The position numbers were made by a program, and so were the translations under genes. From NCBI GenBank assembly GCA_009918675.1, contig RGDM01000020.1:1-57560 (forward strand): a stretch of DNA of 57,560 nucleotides, read 5' to 3'. The notes under the pieces were generated by a model, which was not told where the DNA came from, searched no databases, and worked only from the letters and a program-made list of their open reading frames with translations. Numbering within the stretch: position 1 is the first letter of the stretch; each line of letters opens with the position of its first letter. This document shows positions 17,287-25,266 of the stretch, one piece after another. The DNA is from a bacterium. Its GTDB lineage: Bacteria > Bdellovibrionota_B > Oligoflexia > Silvanigrellales > Silvanigrellaceae.

Positions 17287-18714
17287 TCAGGGAAGAACGA
17301 ACAGGCGTTCGACCGTCAGTTCCAACATTGTCTGATACGGGCCTTCATCGCCCAAAAGACCCGCATTTTGCAAGCGGCCATTGTGCCAGCTCAGTTGAAC
17401 GCCGCCGTATGGCATTTCGTCGGCACGCCAGCTTGGAATCTCGTTCCACAAAACACTTCTGCTTGGCACAACTTCGTAAAGCTGTCGGGCTCGTTTGTTT
17501 TGGTAAGTGAAAACCGATGCATGGATATTTGCGTCGAAGCGCTGCATCAGCTCGGCGAGTTTGTCGACACTCATGTTGCCCGGGAGCTTATGAATGCAGA
17601 TGAGAGGAGCAAACGCCTCTTCCCTGGTGAGGCGGATTTGGTCAAGCGTTCGCGCCTGACAGTTCGGGTATATGACAAGCGTTGGAGCTAGGTGATGCTC
17701 GCTGGGATTATGCTCTCCGGCGCTCCAAACTTGCGCACCGCATTCGAGAGCCTGATTGAGCAGGTCCAAAGCTTTATCAAAAGCCGCACGTCCGAGCAGG
17801 GGTCCGGTCAGTGTTTCAAGAGATTTTGGATCACGTGAACGGGCTATGTTCGAGGCAGTGTGTTTTAGATGTGAGATTAAATCATCACAAACATCGCTCT
17901 CAAGAAGCAAATGTTGCAAAGAAATGCATGACTGGCCGGAGTTTGCGAAGCCACTCTTGGCCAAATCTTGACTCAGGCGTTCAAGCTCCCATTTGGGAAC
18001 GTCATTGCAAACCACTCCCATGGCAGTTGAGCCCAGTTCTAGGATGAGTTTGCGATCCCAGTACTTTTGCTTGAGTTGGAATCCGACTTGTTTGCTGCCG
18101 GTGAAGCTGATGAGTGGAAGCGGAAGTCGGTCCATTGCTTTCGCAACCCCCTCATTCGAGGCGAAGTAAAAAGCAAAGCTGTCGGATTCAAGTCCACATT
18201 CGATTAACCAGTCGTTGAGCAATGAAAAAAGTTCAAGACTTTGCAACGGCGGTTTGCAGACGAAAGGCAGACCAAGGGCAATCGCTGGCGCGATCTTGTG
18301 GAGTGTTAAATTCAGCGGAAAATTAAACGGTGTGATGGCAAATAGTGGGGCAAATGTGAATCTCTGCGACATCGCCGAGTGCCCACCCTGCAGTGCATCG
18401 GAGAAGTCATAGGCGCGCGGTTCACAGAGTTTATGGGCCGCGTCACGCGCCTTCTCAAGCGTTTGAATTGAGCGTCTGACTTCAGTCAAACAACCTGCCA
18501 GCGGGCGATGAGTTTGCTCAACCATCAGTTGGGCTATCGATGACTCGTTGGTTTTCAGCTTGTGAACCAAACCTTCAAGAATGCCACAGTTGCGCGTCAC
18601 GCGCTGCGACGTTACAGGATGGTTGGCGGGGCGGTTAAGCACAGTGCTAAGCGTGTCCAAAGTCTTTTGGAAAAGCTTTTCGTCATCCGTGAGATTTAGG
18701 CCATTCAAAAGCAT
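17287..18714 (-). CDS. Aldehyde dehydrogenase family protein
   Basis: A 475-residue NAD(P)-dependent aldehyde dehydrogenase. Visible are APLFAITPFNFPLNLTLHKI and GLPFVCKPPLQS (cofactor binding), ISFTGSKQVG, the general-base Glu in LILELGSTAMG (the second Gly of ELGG is replaced by Ser), and the catalytic Cys in NSGQSCISLQH (about 262). The substrate cannot be assigned. Start is an ATG at 18714 with AGGA upstream. It is divergent from the gene at 18751 across only 36 bases. It would oxidise an aldehyde to the acid in the cytosol. Confidence 0.93.
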   Translation of the reverse strand: MLLNGLNLTDDEKLFQKTLDTLSTVLNRPANHPVTSQRVTRNCGILEGLVHKLKTNESSIAQLMVEQTHRPLAGCLTEVRRSIQTLEKARDAAHKLCEPRAYDFSDALQGGHSAMSQRFTFAPLFAITPFNFPLNLTLHKIAPAIALGLPFVCKPPLQSLELFSLLNDWLIECGLESDSFAFYFASNEGVAKAMDRLPLPLISFTGSKQVGFQLKQKYWDRKLILELGSTAMGVVCNDVPKWELERLSQDLAKSGFANSGQSCISLQHLLLESDVCDDLISHLKHTASNIARSRDPKSLETLTGPLLGRAAFDKALDLLNQALECGAQVWSAGEHNPSEHHLAPTLVIYPNCQARTLDQIRLTREEAFAPLICIHKLPGNMSVDKLAELMQRFDANIHASVFTYQNKRARQLYEVVPSRSVLWNEIPSWRADEMPYGGVQLSWHNGRLQNAGLLGDEGPYQTMLELTVERLFVLP

Positions 18715-18750
18715 GTCTACATCCTGCGCTACCTAGAGGGGACGCGAAAA

Positions 18751-19338
18751 ATGGCAGAAAAACCTTCTTTGCAGCAGATCTTGGAAGTGTACTATGCCCT
18801 GAGAGCTTCGGGTGTGCAACGCTTTCCAAAACCCCTGGCGCCTCGGTCGTCGTCAGCGCAATCCCAGGCGAGCAATTCCATCGCAAAGCCTCACTGCGTA
18901 TTTTTAATTGATTTCATAACCTCTTCACAGACATTGGAGACAGAGAAGATAGACATGCCTCCGATTCTGCGTCGCTTGCTGGAGCGACTCCCCTGGCGTG
19001 ATTCGGTGTCAGTTCATACTATTTTTGATGCACAGCCGAAATCTCCACAACTTCACCCGGTGGCTCCACCAACAATCGCAAGCACGCGGGCGGTTCTTGA
19101 GGCTCCCACACTGGGGCGGGTCGTTTGTTTTGGTTGGCGATCTGCACAAGTGTGTTCGGTTGCTTTGGGGATTCCTTTCGAGATTCCGTGTGAATCTTTC
19201 GAGGCCATTGCCTGCCAAGTGGAAGGTTTGGGAGATTTCGAAATCCTCGTTCTTCCTGATGTGCGCGAAATTGAGGCGTTTCCAGAGTGGCGGGCACGCA
19301 TCTGGGAGAGTCTGTTGGCCTTTGCGCCCGCGCGTTGA
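18751..19338 (+). CDS. Unknown protein, possibly a degenerate uracil-DNA-glycosylase-like fold
   Basis: A 195-residue protein with RBS GAGGGG before the ATG. There is no signal peptide. The N-terminal 35 residues and a Ser/Ala-rich stretch (about 28-46) are followed by an alpha/beta-looking region: HCVFLIDFI, RRLLERLPWRDSVSVHTIF, GRVVCFGWRSAQV and ILVLPDVREIEAFPEWRARI. The order and the C-terminal W-x-x-L helix recall family 4 uracil-DNA glycosylases, but the catalytic and iron-sulfur motifs are absent. This is a weak resemblance by eye; I would treat it as unknown. Confidence 0.7.
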   Translation: MAEKPSLQQILEVYYALRASGVQRFPKPLAPRSSSAQSQASNSIAKPHCVFLIDFITSSQTLETEKIDMPPILRRLLERLPWRDSVSVHTIFDAQPKSPQLHPVAPPTIASTRAVLEAPTLGRVVCFGWRSAQVCSVALGIPFEIPCESFEAIACQVEGLGDFEILVLPDVREIEAFPEWRARIWESLLAFAPAR

Positions 19339-19447
19339 CCAACCATTGCAGTGTGGTTTAAGCAGGGTCGTTTAGTCTTTGCCGCATTGCCAAAGGCTTC
19401 TTTTGTTGACTCTGCTTTGAAACCCAGATGGAAGTGAGATCACCGCC

Positions 19448-20728
19448 ATGACGACCCCTCAAATTGAAGAAATCAACAGCACTCGCCGCAAATTTCGAAT
19501 CGAAGTGCCTTCAAATTCGGTTAAATCCGCATTCGAAGTGGCTGTTACCGAAATTCAACAAACGGCCGAAATCAAGGGTTTCCGCAAAGGCAAAGTGCCT
19601 TCAGCCCTGGTAAAGAAATTTTTTGCTCAAGACGTTGCAAAACGCGCTTACGAAAAAGCAGTCAATGACTCGTATAGTGAAGCAATTAAGGGTGTTGATT
19701 TTCAAATCGTCAGCTTCCCTATGATTGACGTCGAAGGGCAATTCGAAGACGGCAAGCAATTTAGCTACACAGCAACGGTCGACATCAACCCCAAAGTTGA
19801 CATCGCTGGCTACAAAGAGTTGGTTCTGAAAACCGCTGAAAAAGAGCCAAACATCGAAGAGCAAGTGGCTCGTGCACTCCGCCAACTCGCTGCAGACGCA
19901 AACCAATTGGTTGCTGAATCATCCGGCCGCGGCGCTGCGAAGCAAGACGCTGTGCGGGTTGATTACGCTATTGCAGTTGATGGAAAAGAACTCAGCGAAC
20001 GCGCGGCTAAGAACGTGCTTTTGCAGCTCGATGGCAGCACTCTTCCTGAGCTGGAAAATGGCATCGTCGGCATGAAGACCGGTGAAAGCAAAAAGATCAA
20101 CGTCACATACTCCGACAGCGTCGGTGACGCATCGCTCAAGGGTAAGACCGCTGAGTTCAACGTCACTTTGAATTCAATTCAAGTGCTCGACGTGGCGGTC
20201 TTGAAGGACGATTTTGCGCAACGTTTTGGTGCTGAAAATCTCGACGCATTGCGCGCAAATATGAAGACATCAATCACCAACATGAATGAGCGCAATAAAG
20301 TTGCTCTCTTCAAGGACCAAATCATTAAACAAATTCTCGAGAAGAATCAGTTTGATGTTCCTGAAAGCTTAGTTGAAGGCACGATTGACCGCGCTGTTGC
20401 AGATGCAAACAGTCGTCGCGAAAAAGGCAGCCAGCTCGACTCGAATGACGAGAAAGTTCGTAATGAATATCGCGAATGGGCGTTAAGCGAAGTGAAAGGC
20501 GTTCTCGCGTTGGGGCACATTGCTCGGCAAGAGGGTTTGACTGTTGATGACCAAGAAGTCGGTCAAGAAATCACCAACTTTGCAATGCAGTCAGGTATGC
20601 GTCCTCAGGACCTCCTCCGCAATTACGGCCAACAAGTCATCGAAGAATTCCGCGGGAAAGTGTTGGTAGACAAGGTTCTCAAGCACCTCGTTGGATTGGC
20701 TAAGATTGAAGTCGAAGCCAAAGCCTGA
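19448..20728 (+). CDS. tig: Trigger factor, ribosome-associated chaperone
   Basis: A 426-residue protein in the usual three-domain order. The N-terminal ribosome-binding domain (1-115) contains the signature GFRKGKVPSALVKKFF. An FKBP-type peptidyl-prolyl isomerase domain spans about 150-245 (DAVRVDYAIAVDGKEL, GIVGMKTGESKKINVTY). A long helical C-terminal domain binds clients. It meets nascent chains at the ribosome exit. A strong rho-independent terminator follows at 20753-20776; clpP and clpX, its usual neighbours, are not here. Codon use is typical of a highly expressed gene. Confidence 0.97.
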   Translation: MTTPQIEEINSTRRKFRIEVPSNSVKSAFEVAVTEIQQTAEIKGFRKGKVPSALVKKFFAQDVAKRAYEKAVNDSYSEAIKGVDFQIVSFPMIDVEGQFEDGKQFSYTATVDINPKVDIAGYKELVLKTAEKEPNIEEQVARALRQLAADANQLVAESSGRGAAKQDAVRVDYAIAVDGKELSERAAKNVLLQLDGSTLPELENGIVGMKTGESKKINVTYSDSVGDASLKGKTAEFNVTLNSIQVLDVAVLKDDFAQRFGAENLDALRANMKTSITNMNERNKVALFKDQIIKQILEKNQFDVPESLVEGTIDRAVADANSRREKGSQLDSNDEKVRNEYREWALSEVKGVLALGHIARQEGLTVDDQEVGQEITNFAMQSGMRPQDLLRNYGQQVIEEFRGKVLVDKVLKHLVGLAKIEVEAKA

Positions 20729-20752
20729 GGAGCCATTTTTCTCAGAAAAAAG

Positions 20753-20776
20753 CCACCCGCACAGGGTGGTTTTTTT
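20753..20776 (+). terminator. Rho-independent terminator after tig
   Basis: CCACCC (20753-20758) pairs with GGGTGG (20764-20769) across a five-base loop, followed by a run of seven T. An A-run precedes the stem, so it can also act on the minus strand to end the gene at 20820-21389. Confidence 0.9.
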
Positions 20777-20819
20777 ATTTCTAAAAGTTTCAACGATGCA
20801 GATCGAGACCTTAAATATT

Positions 20820-21389
20820 TTAGCGTTCCAGCTCGTCGAGTTCCTTTTGACAAGACTGCGGTGTGAAAAAGTTACCAATGTCTTTCACCCGCAGAACTCC
20901 AACCTGTTCTCCTCGAAAAGGCATGCAGAGGTAGGGACTCGCGCAGACAAACCCCCAGGGTTCAATTTTTTCCGTCTCGATGCATTTGAGCACGCCACCA
21001 TCGCAAAAGCATCCTTTGCTTTGAATGGCTTTGACCGTTGAATGACACGTGGCCTCGCTCATGACGGATTCTGAAACTTTATATTCGATGCTCGGAGAAA
21101 TGCGCGAGCGGACGATGAGCTTGAGATCCTTACAACGGTAGCTGAGAAGCTTAGCTTCCTTGCTCCAAAAGTCAGGCATCAACTCAAGCGGCACAAAGTA
21201 CCCATTGCGAATCTGTTGTTGGGCTTGGGGCGAAGAGGTGTTTGCTGCCAGGGCAACGGGTTGCAAGCTTTTGTAGGGTAGAGAACTAGCAAAGAGAACA
21301 ATTGCAGAACTGGCCAGATGACCAAAAAAACCTCTTGCACGCGCTTTGCAAGTCGCTCCTTTAAAAACTGAGAAAATCTTGTCTTGCAT
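20820..21389 (-). CDS. Exported cysteine-containing protein of unknown function
   Basis: A 189-residue protein starting at an ATG with GAGGAG six bases upstream. A basic n-region (FKGATCKARARGFFGHL) precedes a hydrophobic segment (ASSAIVLFASSL) and a likely cleavage near ALAAN, so it is probably exported. The mature part holds at least seven Cys, including KGCFCDGGVLKC and CASPYLC, which suggests disulfide bonds in the periplasm. I do not recognise a family. It shares the bidirectional terminator with tig. Confidence 0.75.
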   Translation of the reverse strand: MQDKIFSVFKGATCKARARGFFGHLASSAIVLFASSLPYKSLQPVALAANTSSPQAQQQIRNGYFVPLELMPDFWSKEAKLLSYRCKDLKLIVRSRISPSIEYKVSESVMSEATCHSTVKAIQSKGCFCDGGVLKCIETEKIEPWGFVCASPYLCMPFRGEQVGVLRVKDIGNFFTPQSCQKELDELER

Positions 21390-21607
21390 GTGTTTCTCCT
21401 CGTTGTTGAGGCCAGGCTGATGAGTCTTTCAAAGACTATCTGATTAAAGCCTCTTCGATTCAAGGTCTGGATTGGTTGAAAAAAAAAATGGATGTGGAAT
21501 AAAAGGAAGTGCTGGGTCGTATTCCCTGCAGAAGTTGACCTTGGGGCTTTCAGACATGGCGTCGGAGTTCCCTATCAGCTTTGAACAATTGTTCACTGGA
21601 GGTTTTC

Positions 21608-21871
21608 ATGAAACTCGCTCTTGTTGCTATCGCATCCGTTTTCGCATTCTCAACTGCTATGGCTAACGAAGCTGCTGCTCCAGCTGAAGCTCCAGCAGCT
21701 GCTCATGGAGCTGAAGCTCCAGCTGCTCCAGCTGCTCCAGCTGCTGAAGCTAAGAAGGAAGAGAAGAAGGCTAAGAAGACTGCTAAGAAGGGCAAGAAGA
21801 AGGCTGCTAAGGCTGCTAAGCCAGCAACTGAAGCTCCAGCAGAAGCTCCTGCTGCTGCTCCTGCTCAGTAA
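21608..21871 (+). CDS. Exported Ala/Pro/Lys-rich polypeptide
   Basis: An 87-residue protein whose ATG at 21608 follows GGAGG by five bases. Residues 1-19 are a clean signal peptide ending STAMA. The mature chain is almost only Ala, Pro, Glu and Lys: an acidic AEAPAAP-type part, a Lys-rich core (KKEEKKAKKTAKKGKKKAAK), then a second AEAPAEAPAAAP part. The core looks like a histone-H1 or AlgP tail, but the signal peptide places it outside the cytoplasm. The repetitive GCT/CCA codons suggest high expression and replication-slippage growth. A strong terminator follows at 21920. Confidence 0.85.
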   Translation: MKLALVAIASVFAFSTAMANEAAAPAEAPAAAHGAEAPAAPAAPAAEAKKEEKKAKKTAKKGKKKAAKAAKPATEAPAEAPAAAPAQ

Positions 21872-21919
21872 TCTGAGTCGAATGTTTCCCGGGACTCGTT
21901 TCCGGGTTGCATCAAGAAA

Positions 21920-21946
21920 GACCGGGGTCCTCCCGGTCTTTTTTTT
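21920..21946 (+). terminator. Rho-independent terminator after the Ala/Lys-rich gene
   Basis: GACCGGG (21920-21926) pairs with CCCGGTC (21932-21938), loop of five, then eight T. A smaller hairpin CCCGG/CCGGG (21888-21906) lies just before it. Confidence 0.92.
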
Positions 21947-21949
21947 ATT

Positions 21950-22867
21950 TCACAAAAAGTTATTTTTTTGTGACGCCAACGTGCTTTCTCTCTTGCCCGC
22001 GAAACCTGCGTATTTTTCCAGCCGGAAACCCTCACGTTTCAGGGTTTTTTTAAGAATTGTTCGGCTCGCGTAACTTGCAAAGACACACTGCAAAGCGGCG
22101 AGTTGCGAAACAAGACAATCAAGGACTTGCATAGTCCAAAGATCGGGACTGCTCTCCGGGCTAAAAGCATCAAACAAGATGCAGTTAAAACTTCGCATGT
22201 GCGAGGGTTGAAGCGGGGTGCTCAGAGCGAACGCCGGAAGAAGCTTCAACCGTTCTTGCCGCAAGAGTGCTGCGAGAAAATCCCTGAGAGCACGAGCTTC
22301 AACATCCACTTCCAAAGAGACTTTTTCTACGATGTCTTGGTAGGTGTTCCGCAAGACCTCGGGAAGATCCCCTGCATTTGTAAATTTTGCAAACTCAGAC
22401 TTTGATTTTGCAAACTCAGACGCTGAACTAAACTGACTTTTGAATTCGCCTGGGGAAGCAGACGAATTCTGTTGTTCTCGAAAAAAACATACAAATGCCG
22501 CACGTAATTCTGCTTGGCTTTCAAAAGAAACAATCTCGAGGGAATCGCTTTTCAGGTTGTTCTTGAGCGCAAGTGCCGCTGCAAGGATCTCATTGTAGCC
22601 AAGACCAAGTCCTATGGATGCAACATTCCATTGAGCCTGATGAGGCGAAAAACCTGCGAGAGATCTGCTGAGGGCGGGGTAGTAAATGTGAAGGGTTTCA
22701 GACCAAGCACCTTTCGAACTGTGCATTGGCTCTGTGAGACGACCTTCATCAAGGAAGTAGCGAAGTGAATAACTACCATCGGCCGTTTGAATCAATAAGC
22801 AGTCCAATTTATTCAGGGTAAATTGAGCGATTGTGTGTCCTAAATGTTCGGTATCATCAGGGGACAT
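21950..22867 (-). CDS. MnmC-like (MnmD) SAM-dependent tRNA methyltransferase
   Basis: A 305-residue protein. The C-terminal pattern FNCILFDAFSPESSPDLWTMQVLDCL, then a lost-glycine 'ASYASRTILKKTLKREGF' and YAGFAGKRES, matches the methyltransferase domain of MnmC, which makes the last methylation of mnm5 uridine at tRNA position 34. ASIGLGLGYNEI is the SAM-binding loop, and FESQAEL its acidic partner. There is no FAD oxidase domain, so it corresponds to stand-alone MnmD. A 21-base tandem duplication adds the repeat SEFAKSKSEFAK. The start is the ATG at 22867 (a GTG at 22876 is possible), which overlaps the stop of the desulfurase gene. Confidence 0.82.
   Translation of the reverse strand: MSPDDTEHLGHTIAQFTLNKLDCLLIQTADGSYSLRYFLDEGRLTEPMHSSKGAWSETLHIYYPALSRSLAGFSPHQAQWNVASIGLGLGYNEILAAALALKNNLKSDSLEIVSFESQAELRAAFVCFFREQQNSSASPGEFKSQFSSASEFAKSKSEFAKFTNAGDLPEVLRNTYQDIVEKVSLEVDVEARALRDFLAALLRQERLKLLPAFALSTPLQPSHMRSFNCILFDAFSPESSPDLWTMQVLDCLVSQLAALQCVFASYASRTILKKTLKREGFRLEKYAGFAGKRESTLASQKNNFL
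22384..22421. repeat. Tandem 21-base duplication inside the MnmC-like gene
   Basis: ATTTTGCAAACTCAGAC occurs at 22384-22400 and 22405-22421 with a period of 21 bases, keeping the frame and duplicating seven residues (SEFAKxx). It lies in a low-complexity Ser/Phe/Lys insert of the protein. Confidence 0.85.
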
Positions 22868-25046
22868 GGGGCCCACTTGAGGATTTGCTTGGTGTTAATG
22901 ACACCGGCGGCGCAAGAAGTTCTGCCAATCCACCCTTCAAACTGAAAGCCTCCCGTTTGACTGTGCGACGCAAGAGTTGTGCGGCTTGTAGGCTACGCTG
23001 ACCGCTGCGGCAAACACATAAAATGCGTTCGGGTGAAATTGATTTCATGCAATCAAGAAGAAATTGCGGCAATCGGGACAAAGGCACGACGTGGAAATCA
23101 ACATGCGAGATCCGCTCTTGGCTGAGCTTCTTGCTTCCGCGGCTGCCTAAAATTCGAAAAAGTATTTCATCGAGGTGGCTGGTTGCAGCTTCAAAAGGCT
23201 CGCGAACATCGAGCACCATAAAGCGTTCATGAACCAAGAGCTGCATGAGTTCTTGCTTCGTGCATTCGATTTGTCCGGACATTGGTTTTGCGACGGTGGT
23301 CTGCACTGCGGATTGCGTGGAAGAGAAAACGTCATAGGCAGTCAAAGGAGTTGCTTCTGCTGCCAAACAAACGAGTAAATTGTCTGCCGACAAATTCAAC
23401 CAAATGTTTTCGTTTTCTTGCAGTTCCTTTAAGCAGATTGCATCCGGGCAAAACAGTGTCCCGCTTGGGCCGGCTTGTTGGGTTGGCTTATAGAAGAGTG
23501 ATGTGCCTGAAAGTGTGCTGAATATATTCCAACCGGGCGGCAAATCATCGGGCTTGTGTTGTTCATCAAGGACGAGAATTTGCGCGGTCGGAAGACCGCG
23601 GCAATGCAATTTACTTTGCAGCTCTGCGAGTGCGCGATTGCAGTCTGCGACAAGGAACGTCTGCGCTGCCGCAGTTGAACTTTCAGAATCTTGACCTGAA
23701 ATAAGCCAAGCGCGTGTCCCTTGCGATGATCTCAGTTCACTTATTCCAGGGCCCATTTGGCTGATAAACTGCGCCGCTTGCTCTGCACGTGCTGGCAGGT
23801 TTGGAACCATGCAACTGGCCTGCAAAGCCTCTCCAGCCTGCTGAATAGCCGCACATGCCTCGTCGATTTCCAGCATGGTATTGCCTGGGCCAAAAGAAAG
23901 TCGAATTGCATTTTGCGTTCGCCACTTGTGCAGATGCATTGCGGCCAAGACGTGGCTTTCTGTGGCTTTACCTGAACTACACGCAGAACCACCAGAAACG
24001 CGCACTCCAGCGGCATCAAACGCATTCATCAGTTCCTTGCTCGAGACCCCTTCAACAGAGAAATTTAGTGTGGTGGGAACGCAGTGATCAAGATTTACGT
24101 TCCAAGCCAGGGTTGGGAAGCAGGCTTGCAAAGTGAGAATTAATTTTTCTCTGCATTGCTCAAGTTCAGCATGCGAAAGAAAGAGCCCCTGTGTTGGCTC
24201 ATTGAGAGCCTTCAAGATGCGTCCGAAGGCGGCTGCGCCAGGGAGGTTTTCGGTTCCTGAGCGTTTGCCCCTCTCTTGTCCACCGCCAACAATGAGTGGA
24301 GTGAATGGAGCCTCAGAGCGAACGTAAAGAAAGCCAATTCCTTTAGGCGCATTGATTTTATGACCAGAAAAGCACGCGTAGTGCGCGCCAAGGGCGTGGA
24401 GCTTGAGGGGGACTTTTCCAAGAGCTTGGACACCGTCGACAAACCAAAAACAGTCGCGGCCTTCGGGCAAACGCAAAAGTTCGGCAATGGGTTCAAGAGG
24501 CTGAATCACGCCGGTTTCGTTGTTGACAGCCATTGTGCACAAAAGCGCTGTTTCTTTGAGTCGAGCTTTGATGAACTCGAGATCGAAGATTCCATTTGCA
24601 TCAACCGGAATTGCTTCAATTTGAACCGGAACCCCAAGCACCTCGGCCCAGTGGTGAAGGGCGGTTGGTACAGCCTTGTGTTCGGTTGCGCCGTAAAGAA
24701 TCCGCGGGCGAGGTAAGGTGCTTTGTTTGCGTTGGCTTTGTGCGAGAAGATTCAGCACAGAAAAAATGGTGGTTTGGATGCCTTCTGTGGCACCGCTGTT
24801 GAAGATAATTTCCTCGCTGGAGTGGGCACCAACGGTTTCGGCCGCGGCATCGCGCGCATTTTCCAAGAACGATTTGGCGTGAAGACCGGAAATGTGGGTT
24901 GAACTTGGGTTGCCGTAGCAAAGCTCCATGGCCTCGCGCGCGGCCCGCAAGGCAAGCGGATGAGTGAGGGTTGTTGCGTTGCAGTCGAGGTAGATTGTCT
25001 TGTGCGAGATGCGACCGCTTTGTGATGTACTGCTTGCCGTAGCCAT
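22857..25046 (-). CDS. Cysteine desulfurase (NifS/IscS type) fused to a C-terminal rhodanese domain
   Basis: A 729-residue fusion. Residues about 1-400 are a class V aminotransferase: YLDCNATTLTHPLALRAARE, GNPSSTHISG, NNETGV, the PLP Lys in CFSGHKINAPKGIGFLYVR, and the sulfur-carrying Cys in GGSACSSGKATESH. Residues about 405-585 are a Cys-containing linker region I cannot assign. Residues about 590-720 form a rhodanese domain: VLDVREPFEAATSH, then the persulfide loop CVCRSGQRSLQAAQLL and FSLKGGLAEL. Sulfur from cysteine could be passed within one chain. Its stop overlaps the MnmC-like gene, suggesting a role in thiolation of tRNA wobble uridine, but Fe-S or other thio-metabolism cannot be excluded. 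Confidence 0.9.
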   Translation of the reverse strand: MATASSTSQSGRISHKTIYLDCNATTLTHPLALRAAREAMELCYGNPSSTHISGLHAKSFLENARDAAAETVGAHSSEEIIFNSGATEGIQTTIFSVLNLLAQSQRKQSTLPRPRILYGATEHKAVPTALHHWAEVLGVPVQIEAIPVDANGIFDLEFIKARLKETALLCTMAVNNETGVIQPLEPIAELLRLPEGRDCFWFVDGVQALGKVPLKLHALGAHYACFSGHKINAPKGIGFLYVRSEAPFTPLIVGGGQERGKRSGTENLPGAAAFGRILKALNEPTQGLFLSHAELEQCREKLILTLQACFPTLAWNVNLDHCVPTTLNFSVEGVSSKELMNAFDAAGVRVSGGSACSSGKATESHVLAAMHLHKWRTQNAIRLSFGPGNTMLEIDEACAAIQQAGEALQASCMVPNLPARAEQAAQFISQMGPGISELRSSQGTRAWLISGQDSESSTAAAQTFLVADCNRALAELQSKLHCRGLPTAQILVLDEQHKPDDLPPGWNIFSTLSGTSLFYKPTQQAGPSGTLFCPDAICLKELQENENIWLNLSADNLLVCLAAEATPLTAYDVFSSTQSAVQTTVAKPMSGQIECTKQELMQLLVHERFMVLDVREPFEAATSHLDEILFRILGSRGSKKLSQERISHVDFHVVPLSRLPQFLLDCMKSISPERILCVCRSGQRSLQAAQLLRRTVKREAFSLKGGLAELLAPPVSLTPSKSSSGPHVP

Positions 25047-25100
25047 GATTCAAGTCCGCTCTTCGTTCTGAGGCCATTCACGCATGAACAATGATTTGTC

Positions 25101-25119
25101 TGCTGTTGGATTGACAGCA
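25101..25119. other. Short hairpin in the divergent promoter region
   Basis: TGCTGT (25101-25106) pairs with ACAGCA (25114-25119) across a seven-base loop. It sits in the 220-base gap between the divergent desulfurase and von Willebrand genes and may be an operator. No promoter boxes are convincing nearby. Confidence 0.25.
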
Positions 25120-25266
25120 AACTCGCCCACCTGGGGGGTCGATGTCAATTCTTCGACCGCTGATCCGTGGCGGGACTGTTTTGGGGTGGTTCACATGAGG
25201 GCAAACATGGCAATATTTTTGAATAAGCTGAAGTCTTTGACCAGTTAAAAAAAGGAGCTCCAGGCT

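Noticed and set aside
17990..18010. Loss of the second Gly in the ELGG motif of the aldehyde dehydrogenase
   Set aside because: The catalytic Glu and Cys are kept, and the second Gly varies in the superfamily, so it need not mean inactivity.
21720..21830. Ala/Lys-rich protein as a nucleoid-associated histone-like protein
   Set aside because: The signal peptide and cleavage site argue for export, so a cytoplasmic DNA-binding role is unlikely.
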